Assembly (NCBI GenBank): GCA_033764335.1
Contig: JANRJC010000017.1
Span: forward strand, 248,001-312,000
Length of the DNA: 64,000 nt
From: JAGQVA01 sp033764335
GTDB lineage: Bacteria > Bacteroidota > Bacteroidia > J057
Reading direction: 5' to 3'
Every line of letters begins with the position of its first letter. Position 1 is the first letter of the stretch. The translations under genes were made by a program, and so were the position numbers. The notes under the pieces were generated by a model. The model saw only the letters and a program-made list of their open reading frames with translations, made no database searches and had not been told where the DNA came from. Of the stretch, positions 24,960-34,394 are shown one piece after another.

Positions 24960-25772
24960 ATGAAAACCACCGAACAACCCTCTCACTACGACCGTCTGGA
25001 GCAGATGTCCACCCGAGACCTGCTGGAAAATATCAATCGCGAAGACCGGAAAGTACCCGAAATCATCGGCGAAATCCTCCCGCAAATTGAAGCCGTTGTG
25101 GATGCAGTTTATGCCAAAATGAAAGAAGGAGGCCGACTATTTTACATCGGCAGCGGTACTTCCGGAAGATTAGGTATTGTGGACGCCTCCGAATGTCCCC
25201 CTACTTATGGGGTGCCTCACGGTTGGGTGATAGGGTTGATCGCCGGTGGTAACAGCGCCATTTTGAAGGCGGTGGAATATGCCGAAGACAGCACCACCCA
25301 AGGCTGGGAAGATTTGCGTGCCCACCAGATCAGCAGCCACGACTTCGTCATAGGCATCACTGCCTCCGGTACCACGCCTTACGTTCTCGCCGCCATGGAT
25401 GCTTGCAGCGCCCATGGCATCCAGACCGCCGGAATTTCCTGCAATCAAAACTCCGCCCTGTCGGCTCGCGTCAATTTGCCCATTGAAGCCGTTGTAGGCC
25501 CCGAATTTGTGACCGGTAGCACCCGGATGAAAGCAGGAACTGCCCAGAAACTTATTCTCAATATGATCTCAACCTCGGTAATGGTCAAACTCGGCAGAGT
25601 AAGAGGCAATAAAATGGTGGACATGCAACTGACCAACCATAAACTTGTGGACAGAGGCACAAGGATGGTATCCGAAGCTACCGGCCTCGATTATGAAACG
25701 GCGAAAAGCCTTTTGCTCAAACACGGAAATGTACGCGACGCCGTAGATGCATTTATCGAAAAATCTGCATAA
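24960..25772 (+). CDS. murQ: N-acetylmuramic acid 6-phosphate etherase
   Basis: A 270-residue SIS-domain lyase that cleaves the D-lactyl ether of MurNAc-6-P, giving GlcNAc-6-P, in cytosolic peptidoglycan recycling. Family motifs are present in order: TEQPSHYDRLEQMS, YIGSGTSGRLGIVDASECPPT, GLIAGGNSA, ITASGTTPYV, a NQNSALS segment, and GPEFVTGSTRMKAGTAQKLILNM. The length is slightly shorter than typical (about 300). It lies in a run with the DeoR gene and nagB fusion, directly feeding the NagB step. Likely controlled by the same promoter at 22230. Confidence 0.97.
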   Translation: MKTTEQPSHYDRLEQMSTRDLLENINREDRKVPEIIGEILPQIEAVVDAVYAKMKEGGRLFYIGSGTSGRLGIVDASECPPTYGVPHGWVIGLIAGGNSAILKAVEYAEDSTTQGWEDLRAHQISSHDFVIGITASGTTPYVLAAMDACSAHGIQTAGISCNQNSALSARVNLPIEAVVGPEFVTGSTRMKAGTAQKLILNMISTSVMVKLGRVRGNKMVDMQLTNHKLVDRGTRMVSEATGLDYETAKSLLLKHGNVRDAVDAFIEKSA

Positions 25773-25793
25773 AAATACCTCAAATGAGGAATT

Positions 25794-27377
25794 ATGTGTA
25801 GCTTTCCCAAAAAGTTTATGCACAGGCTGCCACGAATATTTTTCCTGCTAACACTCTCTCTTACAGCTTGTTTTCCAGCATTCTCCCAACCGCTGAAACG
25901 AGAGTTTCGCGGAGTATGGATTGCTACGGTTAAAAACATTGACTGGCCCTATTCCATTGAATCTTTTGGCGGAGAACAAAAAGACAACCTTCGAGAACTG
26001 ATTGATTTTCACCATCAGAAAGGGATGAACGCGGTCATTTTCCAGGTTCGGCCTTCTTCGGATGCTTTTTACAATTCGCGGTTTGAACCCTGGTCGGAAT
26101 GGCTAACCGGAAAACAGGGACAGGCTCCTTCGCCCCTTTACGACCCGCTGGAAGTTGCCATCGAAGAAGCTCACAAAAGAGGCATGGCTCTTCACGCCTG
26201 GTTTAACCCCTACCGGGCAGTCATGGACTGGAAACCCAATAAAGTCCTTGATCCCACCCATATCGCCCGGCTCAAACCCGAATGGATGCTTCAATACGGG
26301 AACAACCTGTATTTTGACCCCGGTATTCCCGAGGCGCGGGATTATGTCATCAATGTCATCATGGATGTGGTGCAGCGATACGATATTGATGCGGTACATT
26401 TTGACGACTATTTTTATCCTTACCAGATCACCGGTACGGAATTTCCCGACACCCTCAGCTACAAAACCTATGGCGCGAGTTTTTCCGATAAAAACGAATG
26501 GCGGCGAAACAATGTGACCACCTTTGTCCACATGCTGCGCGACAGCATGCTCATCTACAAACCGGAGGTTTTGTTTGGGATCAGTCCTTTTGGTGTATGG
26601 AGAAATCAGGACATGGACCCGGAGGGCTCTGCCACTCGTGCCGGACAGACCAGTTATGACCACCTCTACGCCGATATTCTGCTCTGGCTGGAAAAGGGTT
26701 GGATAGACTATGTTGCGCCGCAGATTTACTGGAGCATCGGCTATCCACCGGCAGCTTTTGACGTGCTTGCCGAATGGTGGAATGCCCATAGTTACGGCAA
26801 ACATGTCTATATCGGACATGGCCCTTACAAAGTGGGCAACAATGCCGACACCAACTGGAACAACCCTTCGGAGATTCCCAATCAAATACGGATGACCCGC
26901 TATCTGCCCGAAATACAGGGGAGCATTTTTTTTAGCTCCAAACGCCTGGAAGAAAACCCCCTCGGAGTAACCGATTCCCTGACCACGAGCTTATACCGCT
27001 ACCCTGCCCTGCTGCCGGAAATCCGCTGGGTGGACGACGAAGCCCCCAAACCTCTGCCCGAAGGGCTTGACCCGGCTTCCCACAAAGAGGGAATTGTGCT
27101 TAACTGGTATCCGCCGACCGACAGCGGTGCCAAATATTTTGCGATTTACCGCAAACAAGGAGCGATTTCGCCGGAAATCGTTCCCGAAAACCTCCTCGAC
27201 ATCGTTGACCCACAAGAACCCTATTTTCTTGACCGCGATACACGATTTTTGAAAAGATACAGTTATACTCTTACGGGACTTGACCGGTTTCACAATGAAA
27301 GTGCTCCGGCTGATTTTCGTACTCAAATCCGATGGAGCGGGGGATTTAAAGGGAAGAAGGTTCGGAAAAAGAAATAA
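25794..27377 (+). CDS. Exported GHL10-family glycosidase (DigH-like)
   Basis: A 527-residue protein of the glycosyl-hydrolase-like 10 (PF02638) family. E. coli DigH of this family cleaves denuded peptidoglycan strands. Motifs include REFRGVWIATVKNIDWP, FHHQKGMNAVIFQVRPSSDAFY, HAWFNPYRA, HFDDYFYPY and GISPFGVWRN. A C-terminal fibronectin-like segment follows from about residue 415, and the tail is Lys/Arg-rich. The N-terminus is a signal peptide that could also be a lipobox (SLTAC). ATG 25818 gives a more typical signal than the annotated ATG 25794, which remains possible. Position after murQ suggests it supplies glycan fragments for the recycling enzymes. Family firm, substrate inferred. Confidence 0.87.
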   Translation: MCSFPKKFMHRLPRIFFLLTLSLTACFPAFSQPLKREFRGVWIATVKNIDWPYSIESFGGEQKDNLRELIDFHHQKGMNAVIFQVRPSSDAFYNSRFEPWSEWLTGKQGQAPSPLYDPLEVAIEEAHKRGMALHAWFNPYRAVMDWKPNKVLDPTHIARLKPEWMLQYGNNLYFDPGIPEARDYVINVIMDVVQRYDIDAVHFDDYFYPYQITGTEFPDTLSYKTYGASFSDKNEWRRNNVTTFVHMLRDSMLIYKPEVLFGISPFGVWRNQDMDPEGSATRAGQTSYDHLYADILLWLEKGWIDYVAPQIYWSIGYPPAAFDVLAEWWNAHSYGKHVYIGHGPYKVGNNADTNWNNPSEIPNQIRMTRYLPEIQGSIFFSSKRLEENPLGVTDSLTTSLYRYPALLPEIRWVDDEAPKPLPEGLDPASHKEGIVLNWYPPTDSGAKYFAIYRKQGAISPEIVPENLLDIVDPQEPYFLDRDTRFLKRYSYTLTGLDRFHNESAPADFRTQIRWSGGFKGKKVRKKK

Positions 27378-27414
27378 CCAGCGGGTGGTTTTTCGATATA
27401 TGTGTCCAATTCTG

Positions 27415-27427
27415 GCATACTGTATGC
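27415..27427. repeat. 13-base palindrome upstream of an exported-protein gene
   Basis: GCATACTGTATGC is a perfect palindrome around a central T, 28 bases before the ATG at 27455. It could be a regulator site; chance cannot be excluded. Confidence 0.35.
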
Positions 27428-27454
27428 AGGATTAACCTAATTACCACAAACCTT

Positions 27455-28681
27455 ATGGCAAATCTGAACGCAAAAATTTACCTGATTGCCTCCCTCCTGA
27501 TTCTCCTCGCCACGGGAGTAAACGCTCAGGATATTTTGTATATGCAGGGAGGAGGAAGGCTCGAATGCCTCGTCTCGGATACTCAGGGCGGAAAAGTCAA
27601 ATACAAAATGTGGCAAAACCGCCGGGGGCCGGATTATGTCGTTCCTCAGGATCGGGTGCTCATGCTGTTTTATCAGGATGGAAGATACACGCTTTTTTCG
27701 AAGTCCTTACCGGGAGGAATGCAAAGTTTTGAGGCAAATTCCGGAAATGACCGCATCATTCTCCGCAATGGTTCGGTTTTTCCTTGTAAGTTGGAAAGGC
27801 GCACCCCGGAATCCATTGTTTACCTCGACAATTCCGGAAATAGGCTTGACGCTCCGCTTTCCGATATTCTTTTCATCTTTTTTAGCGACGGGCAACATGA
27901 ACTAACCGGAAGTGCCGAGCAGGCCGCTCGTGTTCTCGAAAGTATCCATACTTCCCCTACACCGGCGACGACTCCTTCGATTATTCAGGAACCCGAACCC
28001 GAGTCTGAACCCATCGCCGAACAACCCGCTCCTGTCGAACAGCCCGATCCCCTGGCAGAAGAGCCTGAAAAAACCGAAGAGATTGTCGAAACGCCTCTGA
28101 CAGAAGAAATACCGGAAGAAACCGCAACGGTAACCGATACGCCTACGGGAAGCCCGGATAATGGCGGCAGCGAAATCTCCAACATAGACATGAACGAGTA
28201 CAAGGCAAAAGCACTGGATCGTACCCGAAACCTCGGCCAGTATTTTTCCATTATCGCCGACAAAGCCACCAACTGGCAAGACGCGAATGATGCCATAGAC
28301 CTCGCAGTAGCACTTTTTGTAGGAGAACACGCCACTGTCGAAGTCTCCAGTGCCGGTGCTCCGGAGAAAAAACTATATCCCATCCGCCAATACCTTGAAA
28401 GACTCAAACTGCTGAAATACGACCGTGTGGACATCACCTGGTCGGATATCGTGTATGTAAGCGACCTGAAAAAAGGCGTTGACGGGAATTATTACGGAAT
28501 CATTTCTTTCGTTCAAAAATTTACCGGCTACCGGGACGGACAGCCGGTATATTCCGATTATACCCGCAAAAACATTGAAATCGTGCTCAAAGGTTATACC
28601 AAGCAGGTTGGTGGCCAGACCCGCGAACTATGGGACGTCTTCCTTTCCGACATTGGCGTTGTTAACACCCGAAAAGGATAA
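27455..28681 (+). CDS. Exported protein of unknown function with two beta-repeat units
   Basis: A 408-residue secreted or periplasmic protein (signal LIASLLILLATGVNAQ). Residues 27-90 and about 92-150 carry two copies of a roughly 55-residue repeat of the form DxIxxxxGxxxxxxVxxxxxxxVxY...VLxxFYxDG, also found twice in the product of 29538. A Pro/Glu-rich linker follows (about 165-240). The C-terminal domain (about 245-405; LYPIRQYLERLKLL, VDITWSDIVYVSDL, WDVFLSDIGVV) resembles the N-terminal domain of the TPR protein at 30018. No enzymatic motif is visible. First of five co-oriented exported genes, probably one functional unit. Function unknown. Confidence 0.8.
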   Translation: MANLNAKIYLIASLLILLATGVNAQDILYMQGGGRLECLVSDTQGGKVKYKMWQNRRGPDYVVPQDRVLMLFYQDGRYTLFSKSLPGGMQSFEANSGNDRIILRNGSVFPCKLERRTPESIVYLDNSGNRLDAPLSDILFIFFSDGQHELTGSAEQAARVLESIHTSPTPATTPSIIQEPEPESEPIAEQPAPVEQPDPLAEEPEKTEEIVETPLTEEIPEETATVTDTPTGSPDNGGSEISNIDMNEYKAKALDRTRNLGQYFSIIADKATNWQDANDAIDLAVALFVGEHATVEVSSAGAPEKKLYPIRQYLERLKLLKYDRVDITWSDIVYVSDLKKGVDGNYYGIISFVQKFTGYRDGQPVYSDYTRKNIEIVLKGYTKQVGGQTRELWDVFLSDIGVVNTRKG

Positions 28682-28689
28682 TTGAATTT

Positions 28690-29520
28690 ATGACCCGATA
28701 TATTGCCCTGTTTTTTTGTTCATTTTTTACCTTAACCCTTCCCGTTGCCCGGGCGCAGTCCGGAAACATTTCTTCTGCGGAAGAACTTAGTTTTGCCCTC
28801 GAAGTCAAGCAGTTGGATGAATTTATCGAACGATTTAACTACGAGGAAAATACGATGGTGCTTCAATACATTAAAACACATTTTCCCAATCAGGTTCCCG
28901 ACCGAACCGATTTGCTAAAAACCTTGTTTAACCACAATCGCACCAACTGGAACGAAGCCGATGTGCTGGCCTTCATTCGCCAGGTGGCCGACACCTGCCA
29001 CCCGGAGTACCTCAATTTTTTTGAAGGAGACTGGTATGCCGAGCTCGAATGTTCGGTGTTTTACAACGGAAAGCCGGAAAAAGCCACACTCATTATGCAG
29101 ATTCAACTCCTTCCCAACCGCAGTTCCAAATGGGTCATCCGCGGAGTGAAGACCGATTTTTTGTACCTGCCCCGTGAAGAAGATGAATCCCGCTCCCTGA
29201 ATCCGGTCAGTCACGGCACAGATTTTATGGGTCTGGGAAAAGCCCTGGCCGATGTGCGGAACATCCGCAACTATGTGACCCACGATTTTAGCCCCGATCA
29301 GATGACCCTGTTTTTATCCGGGCTTATGGACGGGCGAATCGTTTTTCGGCAGGTGGATCAAATCTGTTATCACTTTTTGCAGGTGGAAGGATGGGTTTTT
29401 CAACTGGAACGTTTTCTCCGAAACAGCGGAAATTCAGGCTGGCTGATCAATGATCTTTTGCGTCTGGAAGGAAATGGAAAAGAAAAATACCTGACCGAAA
29501 TCCTGTCCGTTAAATCCTGA
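28690..29520 (+). CDS. Exported protein of unknown function
   Basis: A 276-residue protein with a signal peptide (YIALFFCSFFTLTLPVARAQ). I recognise no family. Part of the chain (ELSFALEVKQLDEFIERFNYEE, ADTCHPEYLNFFEGDWYAELE, then alternating strands WVIRGVKTDFLYLP) suggests a mixed alpha/beta, perhaps NTF2/cystatin-like fold, as proposed for its neighbours. It starts eight bases after the preceding stop and is followed 17 bases later by the next gene, so the three are probably cotranscribed. Function unknown. Confidence 0.75.
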   Translation: MTRYIALFFCSFFTLTLPVARAQSGNISSAEELSFALEVKQLDEFIERFNYEENTMVLQYIKTHFPNQVPDRTDLLKTLFNHNRTNWNEADVLAFIRQVADTCHPEYLNFFEGDWYAELECSVFYNGKPEKATLIMQIQLLPNRSSKWVIRGVKTDFLYLPREEDESRSLNPVSHGTDFMGLGKALADVRNIRNYVTHDFSPDQMTLFLSGLMDGRIVFRQVDQICYHFLQVEGWVFQLERFLRNSGNSGWLINDLLRLEGNGKEKYLTEILSVKS

Positions 29521-29537
29521 AACTTACTTGAGAAATT

Positions 29538-29987
29538 ATGACTTTTATTCGATACGGACTACCGCTTCTTATAGGCATGATGGGGATTTTGCAAAAAAGC
29601 GCAGCCCAGGACCGTATTTTCATTCGCGAAGGGGAACCTTTTATGGCGAAAGTTATCGAAATTGGAGTCGAAGAAGTCCGGTACAAAAAAAGTGATTTCC
29701 CGGATGGGCCGGTATTTACTTTGACACGAGAACAAATCGTCAGAATCGTATTCGAAAACGGCTTTGAAGAGTCCTTTGTCCCTCGTTCACCGGATGTGAT
29801 CACCCTGCGCAGCGGAGAAGAAATCCGGGCTGAAATTGTCGAAGTGAATGAAAACAACGTCATATACCGGAGAGATTCGGTAAATCACACTCTTCCAAAA
29901 TCGGAAATTGCCTTTATTACTTATATAAATGGTACTGTAGAAAAACTCGCAGGCCTGAATCCGGTAAAAAAGAAAAAAAAGAAATAA
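29538..29987 (+). CDS. Small exported protein with two beta-repeat units
   Basis: A 149-residue secreted protein: signal peptide (ending about KSAAQ), then two copies of the repeat seen in the product of 27455: DRIFIREGEPFMAKVIEIG...VRIVFENGFEE and DVITLRSGEEIRAEIVEVN...IAFITYINGTVEK. The repeats alternate strands with GE-type turns and likely form small beta-barrels or sandwiches. It ends in a Lys run. No catalytic motif. Middle member of the exported cluster. Function unknown. Confidence 0.75.
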   Translation: MTFIRYGLPLLIGMMGILQKSAAQDRIFIREGEPFMAKVIEIGVEEVRYKKSDFPDGPVFTLTREQIVRIVFENGFEESFVPRSPDVITLRSGEEIRAEIVEVNENNVIYRRDSVNHTLPKSEIAFITYINGTVEKLAGLNPVKKKKKK

Positions 29988-30017
29988 TCCTTTACGCCAG
30001 TATCCAACCCTCACACT

Positions 30018-32864
30018 ATGCATAAGTTCGCTTTCCTATTCTTGCTTTTGGGTTTCCGATCTCTCGGGGCACAACCCGTCGCAGAATCAAACCTTACTAC
30101 AAGGGATAAGGTTGAAATCACTTACAAGGCAGAAGCCATTGTAAAGGAATTGGAAAACCTTATGAATGTCATCTCCAATTCCGACCTCTATAAATCCGAA
30201 ATTGATGACCTGATTTCCTTCAGTTACGGTCAATCCAACAATAAAATTTTCTACAACGACAAAATCACCCTGGAGGACGATATTGATCCCCTCGCGGTGG
30301 ATGGGAAATCCTCCCGCGACATTTCCGTTCGCCAATACCTCGGCGACCTCAATCTCCTTTACACCAAAAGTGAAGCACCTTCCATCACCTTTTCCGAAAT
30401 CAAAGTCTCGCGCGTTTACGAAGCCGAATATGTCTATGTAAGGGTTTACTTTGAAAGCCGGTTTACCAATGAACATAAAACCCTTAAAACACCCTATAAA
30501 CCTACCCGTCGGGTAGCAGAGGTACGTGCCGAACAACTGGACAAACAATGGGAAACCCAGATTGCGAGCATTATCTTCTACGACGACTCCGAACCTATCG
30601 AATCGGCTGATTATCAGACCGAAATAACGGCACCCACCCATATCGTTTCTACCCGCGCCACCGATACACTACAGATAAACGAAGCGATGATCCGTGAAGC
30701 CGAAAGACAGCGCAAGCTTCAGGAAGAGCTTTTTGAAAAAATGATGGTGGAAGTGCGCCGCCTGGCCGAAAAAGAAGAAGAACAGAAAAAAGAAGCCAGT
30801 AAAAAGCTGATTGAAGAAGGAGACGTAGCTTTTGCCGAAGGAGATTATGAACAGGCACTGCGCACTTATCGCGAAGCAAAACTGATCAACCCTTACCAGA
30901 CCATGGCTTTCTCAAAAATCAACCGCACCCAAAAAGCCATTGATACCCGAAAACAAAAAGCCGAACAAGCCGAAAAATATTATATCGAATTGGTCAAGGA
31001 CGCCGAATACGCTTTCAAAATCCGGGATTTCCAGAAGTCTATTCTTTTGTTCCGTGAAGCAAAAACCCTGCGCCCGGGCGAAGACAAAATCGCTGCCCGG
31101 CTCCGTGAAGCCGAAAAACTGATTATTCCCCTGCATACTCTCGAAGCCAAATACCGCGCAGGAGACTATAACGGTGCGCTAAAGGATTATACCAAATCCA
31201 TTAAAGACGAACCCGAAAACCCCGATCTTTACCTCGGAAGAGGAAAATGTTACCTCAGGCTTGACAAAGGAAAACAGGCTTTTGCTGACTTTACCAAAGC
31301 CATTGAATTATACCCCGATTTCCGCGAGGCTTATATACTGCGGGCAGGAATTCATCAAGCAGAGCTAAATTATCCGCTTTCCATTGCCGACCTCAGCATG
31401 GCCCTCACGCTTGAAAACCGGGACGTAGAACTGTACGCCCAGCGGTCAAAAGTGCATCAACTTGCCGGCAATATGAACGATGCCATTGCGGATTATACCT
31501 GGGCCATCGGCGTTGATTCCCTCAACGGCACACTGTTTCTCGAAAGAGGTTTACTTTACCGTAAAACCCAAAAACTTCCCGAAGCAATTGCCGATTTTTC
31601 ACACGCGGTAAAAATCGCCCCCGAACTCGCCGAAGCATGGTATCAGCGCGGCCTTTGCCGCATAGATCAGGGAGACATTCTCAAAGCCTCCAGCGATTTT
31701 CAACAGGCAAAAAAACAAGGCATTGACCCCGCCACCTGGCAGACCGTTGTAAACCTTGCCTCCGGCCATTACAATACCGGAAAAGCCTATTTCAACTCCG
31801 GCAACTACGACGATGCCATTACCTCACTCACCAATGCCGTTACCATTTTCCCCGCCTATACCGAGGCCTGGTATGCAAGGGCCGAAAGCTTTGAAAAAAA
31901 GGCGGATATAACCTCGGCCAACAAAGATTACACCGAAGCCGTGGTACACGACTCTACTTATTTTATGGCTTATTACCGCAAAGGTGTAAACCTCAGCAGT
32001 CTGGGAGAACATTCCGCTGCCGCAAAAGAATTGCAAAAAGCTACCCAGCTAAAAGTGGATTATTTCCCCGCGTTTGTGGCCTTAGGAGACGCATTCCGCG
32101 CACAAGATCAATTTCAGTCTGCATTGGATGCTTATAAACAGGCAATTAAACTGAACAACGATTTGCACGAAACGCATTTCCATGCAGGACTTATGCTCGC
32201 AAAACTCAATCGGCACCCCGAAGCCATTGAAAGTTACGGGGTTGCGATTCGGTTGCGATCCACTTACAGTCAGGCTTTTTACTATCGGGGGTTGTCCTAC
32301 AATGAAATGAAAGACGACCGAAGAGCCATTGCCGATTTTTCAACAGCCCTTAAAGAAAATGCCCAATACGCCGAAGCCTATTACGAACGCGGAAAACTTT
32401 ACAGCAAAAACGCCAATCTTACTGGTGCAGTAGCCGATTTCTCCCAAGCTATCAACTATCATACAACGGCCCAATACGTATATTTTCTGCGGGGCAAAAC
32501 CCAGGAAGCCTTAAAACAATACGCCAAGGCCCTCGAAGACTACCAAATGGCAGAAAATACCAGCTCCGGCAACGTTGAGCTTTACAATCGGATGGGAAAT
32601 GCCTGCCTTTACCTGGGAAAATGGGCAGACGGGCGGGCCTATTTTGAGAAAGTTCTCGCACTCGAACCCGGCAATGCTCAGGCTTTGTATGGAAAAGGAA
32701 GCACCTTCGCCGGAGAGAACCAATTAGAACCCGCCGTAGAATGGCTGGGTAAAGCATTTCAGACCGGAGCCTTTACAGCCAAAGAATTAAAGACCCACAT
32801 TTGGCTTAAACCCCTGAAAAAAGCACCCGGTTATAAAGAAATTGCAAGTAAATACCTTAAATGA
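30018..32864 (+). CDS. Large exported TPR protein
   Basis: A 948-residue protein with signal peptide (FAFLFLLLGFRSLGAQ). Residues about 25-205 form a domain resembling the C-terminal domain of the 27455 product (VRQYLGDLNLL, ITFSEIKVSRVYEAEYVYV). A charged coiled-coil stretch follows (about 220-270; EAERQRKLQEELFEKMM), then around 16-18 TPR-like units to the C-terminus (for example DLYLGRGKCYLRLDKGKQAF, DGRAYFEKVLALEPGNAQAL). It is probably a periplasmic scaffold binding the other exported products. It starts 30 bases after the preceding gene and is followed by the SPOR gene. Confidence 0.88.
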   Translation: MHKFAFLFLLLGFRSLGAQPVAESNLTTRDKVEITYKAEAIVKELENLMNVISNSDLYKSEIDDLISFSYGQSNNKIFYNDKITLEDDIDPLAVDGKSSRDISVRQYLGDLNLLYTKSEAPSITFSEIKVSRVYEAEYVYVRVYFESRFTNEHKTLKTPYKPTRRVAEVRAEQLDKQWETQIASIIFYDDSEPIESADYQTEITAPTHIVSTRATDTLQINEAMIREAERQRKLQEELFEKMMVEVRRLAEKEEEQKKEASKKLIEEGDVAFAEGDYEQALRTYREAKLINPYQTMAFSKINRTQKAIDTRKQKAEQAEKYYIELVKDAEYAFKIRDFQKSILLFREAKTLRPGEDKIAARLREAEKLIIPLHTLEAKYRAGDYNGALKDYTKSIKDEPENPDLYLGRGKCYLRLDKGKQAFADFTKAIELYPDFREAYILRAGIHQAELNYPLSIADLSMALTLENRDVELYAQRSKVHQLAGNMNDAIADYTWAIGVDSLNGTLFLERGLLYRKTQKLPEAIADFSHAVKIAPELAEAWYQRGLCRIDQGDILKASSDFQQAKKQGIDPATWQTVVNLASGHYNTGKAYFNSGNYDDAITSLTNAVTIFPAYTEAWYARAESFEKKADITSANKDYTEAVVHDSTYFMAYYRKGVNLSSLGEHSAAAKELQKATQLKVDYFPAFVALGDAFRAQDQFQSALDAYKQAIKLNNDLHETHFHAGLMLAKLNRHPEAIESYGVAIRLRSTYSQAFYYRGLSYNEMKDDRRAIADFSTALKENAQYAEAYYERGKLYSKNANLTGAVADFSQAINYHTTAQYVYFLRGKTQEALKQYAKALEDYQMAENTSSGNVELYNRMGNACLYLGKWADGRAYFEKVLALEPGNAQALYGKGSTFAGENQLEPAVEWLGKAFQTGAFTAKELKTHIWLKPLKKAPGYKEIASKYLK

Positions 32865-32937
32865 AAAAAAAATTTTGCTACTGATAGAATAAATTACGGA
32901 AATTCAGTAAATAAAATTTAACCCAAAGATTGTAACA

Positions 32938-33924
32938 ATGTTAAAAAACAAACACAAAGCGAAAAACGGGATTACCGGTATCCTGGCCGCCATCTTTATG
33001 GCAGGCTTTTTCCTGTTTCATCCGGTAAAAATTCAGGCACAACAGGAGATGTTTTACCTGATTGCGGGAAGTTTTGACAGCTTTGAAACCGCAAGCGAAA
33101 TGGTTACTTCCCTGAAAACCAAAGGTTTTAACCCGTTGGTGATTTTCCCGGATGTCACTTCCAAAAAATACCGGGTTTCGGTTTACCATTCACTCAACCG
33201 GAAAGAAGTGGAATCTTTCTCCACCGCTTTAAAAGCCAAAGACAAAAACACCAAGTCTTTTTGGATTTTTTCCCAGCAGGATCCTACGTTTGCCCAGGCT
33301 CAGACTACCCGGAGTACCGATAGCGGGGACAGCAACAAACGAGTGAAAAAAGACGAGAAAAAGAAAAAAGTCAAACTGGATCAGACCAAACCTGTGTATC
33401 ACCTCATACGTGGCAGTGTAAACAGTTTTGAAACGGCGCAGGAGCAAGCAAATGCCTTAACCGCCAAAGGATATGAACCCTATATTCTTTTCCCGACTGG
33501 AAACCAGACCGGTTATCGGGTTTCGGTTTATGCCTCTAACGACCGGGAGGAAGTACAAGCTTATTCCGATCTGCTGAAGAAAAAAGGAGAGTCCTCCGGA
33601 TGGATTTTGGAAGAAAAACCGGGAACCAGCCAAAAGTCCACCTTGGGAGTACCGATGGCGGCACAGGCAAGAATCTCTGCCGGCGAGGGTTTGACTTACC
33701 ACCTGATTGGCGGAAGTTATAAGGGTTTTGATCAGGCCAGCGAATACGCCGACAAGATGAAAGCCAAAGGGTACGATCCGCTGATTATGTTTCCGGAGTT
33801 GGGCAAATATGATTCCTTCCGGGTATCGGTTTTCCGCTCCACCGATAAAAACGCGGTAACCCTGTTTAATCAGTCCATGATTAAAAAAGGGGAAAAAGGA
33901 GGATGGGTTTACGAGCAAAAATAG
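32938..33924 (+). CDS. Exported protein with three SPOR-like domains
   Basis: A 328-residue protein with a signal peptide (ILAAIFMAGFFLFHPVKIQAQ). Three units of about 75 residues follow, each starting YLIAGSF / HLIRGSV / HLIGGSY and containing KxKGFNPLVIFP-type and YRVSVY / FRVSVF strands, as in SPOR domains. SPOR domains bind denuded septal peptidoglycan, which would link this cluster to the cell wall or division. Charged linkers separate the units (KKDEKKKKVKLDQ). The gene ends just before a strong bidirectional terminator. Domain call is by pattern; the localisation role is inference. Confidence 0.87.
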   Translation: MLKNKHKAKNGITGILAAIFMAGFFLFHPVKIQAQQEMFYLIAGSFDSFETASEMVTSLKTKGFNPLVIFPDVTSKKYRVSVYHSLNRKEVESFSTALKAKDKNTKSFWIFSQQDPTFAQAQTTRSTDSGDSNKRVKKDEKKKKVKLDQTKPVYHLIRGSVNSFETAQEQANALTAKGYEPYILFPTGNQTGYRVSVYASNDREEVQAYSDLLKKKGESSGWILEEKPGTSQKSTLGVPMAAQARISAGEGLTYHLIGGSYKGFDQASEYADKMKAKGYDPLIMFPELGKYDSFRVSVFRSTDKNAVTLFNQSMIKKGEKGGWVYEQK

Positions 33925-33946
33925 CCTTCGTTTCGACAACCTAATA

Positions 33947-33993
33947 AAACAAAACAGGCATACATTGTAAAACCGTGTATGCCTGTTTTGTTT
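33947..33993. terminator. Bidirectional intrinsic terminator, 18-bp stem
   Basis: Arms AAACAAAACAGGCATACA (33947-33964) and TGTATGCCTGTTTTGTTT (33976-33993) pair perfectly over 18 bases around an 11-base loop. The outer A/T ends give a T-rich tail on either strand. It separates the converging genes at 32938 (+) and 34008 (-). Confidence 0.85.
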
Positions 33994-34007
33994 AGTTAAA
34001 GCTATTG

Positions 34008-34394
34008 TTACTGCTCTACTAGGTAGGTATAACTTTTGTAATTGGTGTCATTGCGCCAAAACTCGTAACACGCCTGGCGCTGGACTTGTTCAAATACAGG
34101 GTCAGCTTTAAGTGCTTCCCAATTTCCCAAACCCAGGCTTTCGCAAAACTTATAGAACTCGTCGGTCTGTCTGCCCGCTTTTCCTTTAGGCAACACCAGA
34201 GCAGAGAGTAAGGGACGTCCACTTTCATATTCCTGGGTAGATATTTCTTCCAGAATACGAGAAAAAAGCATCCTGTCTCCTTTTGTTTTCATATCCAGCT
34301 GCAACTGAAATTCATCGCTGAGAGCCTGATAAGAAATTTTTGCGCCTTTAATTCTCGCAAGGTCAATCAGTTTTCTTCTTAATTTATGATCCAT
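34008..34394 (-). CDS. Hypothetical protein, 128 residues
   Basis: Cytosolic-looking protein without signal or membrane segment. The N-terminal part (LRRKLIDLARIKGAKISYQALSDEF) looks like a small helical, possibly winged-helix, unit. GRPLLSALVLPKGKAG and FYKFCESLGLG follow, then an aromatic-rich tail. I recall unassigned domains with the order LARxKGxxITYxxL ... GRPLLSALV, but their function is not known to me. It converges on the SPOR gene at the terminator. Confidence 0.75.
   Translation of the reverse strand: MDHKLRRKLIDLARIKGAKISYQALSDEFQLQLDMKTKGDRMLFSRILEEISTQEYESGRPLLSALVLPKGKAGRQTDEFYKFCESLGLGNWEALKADPVFEQVQRQACYEFWRNDTNYKSYTYLVEQ

Noticed and set aside
27375..27395. Hairpin AACCA/TGGTT followed by T-run after the DigH-like gene
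   Set aside because: Only a five-base stem overlapping the stop codon; too weak to call a terminator.
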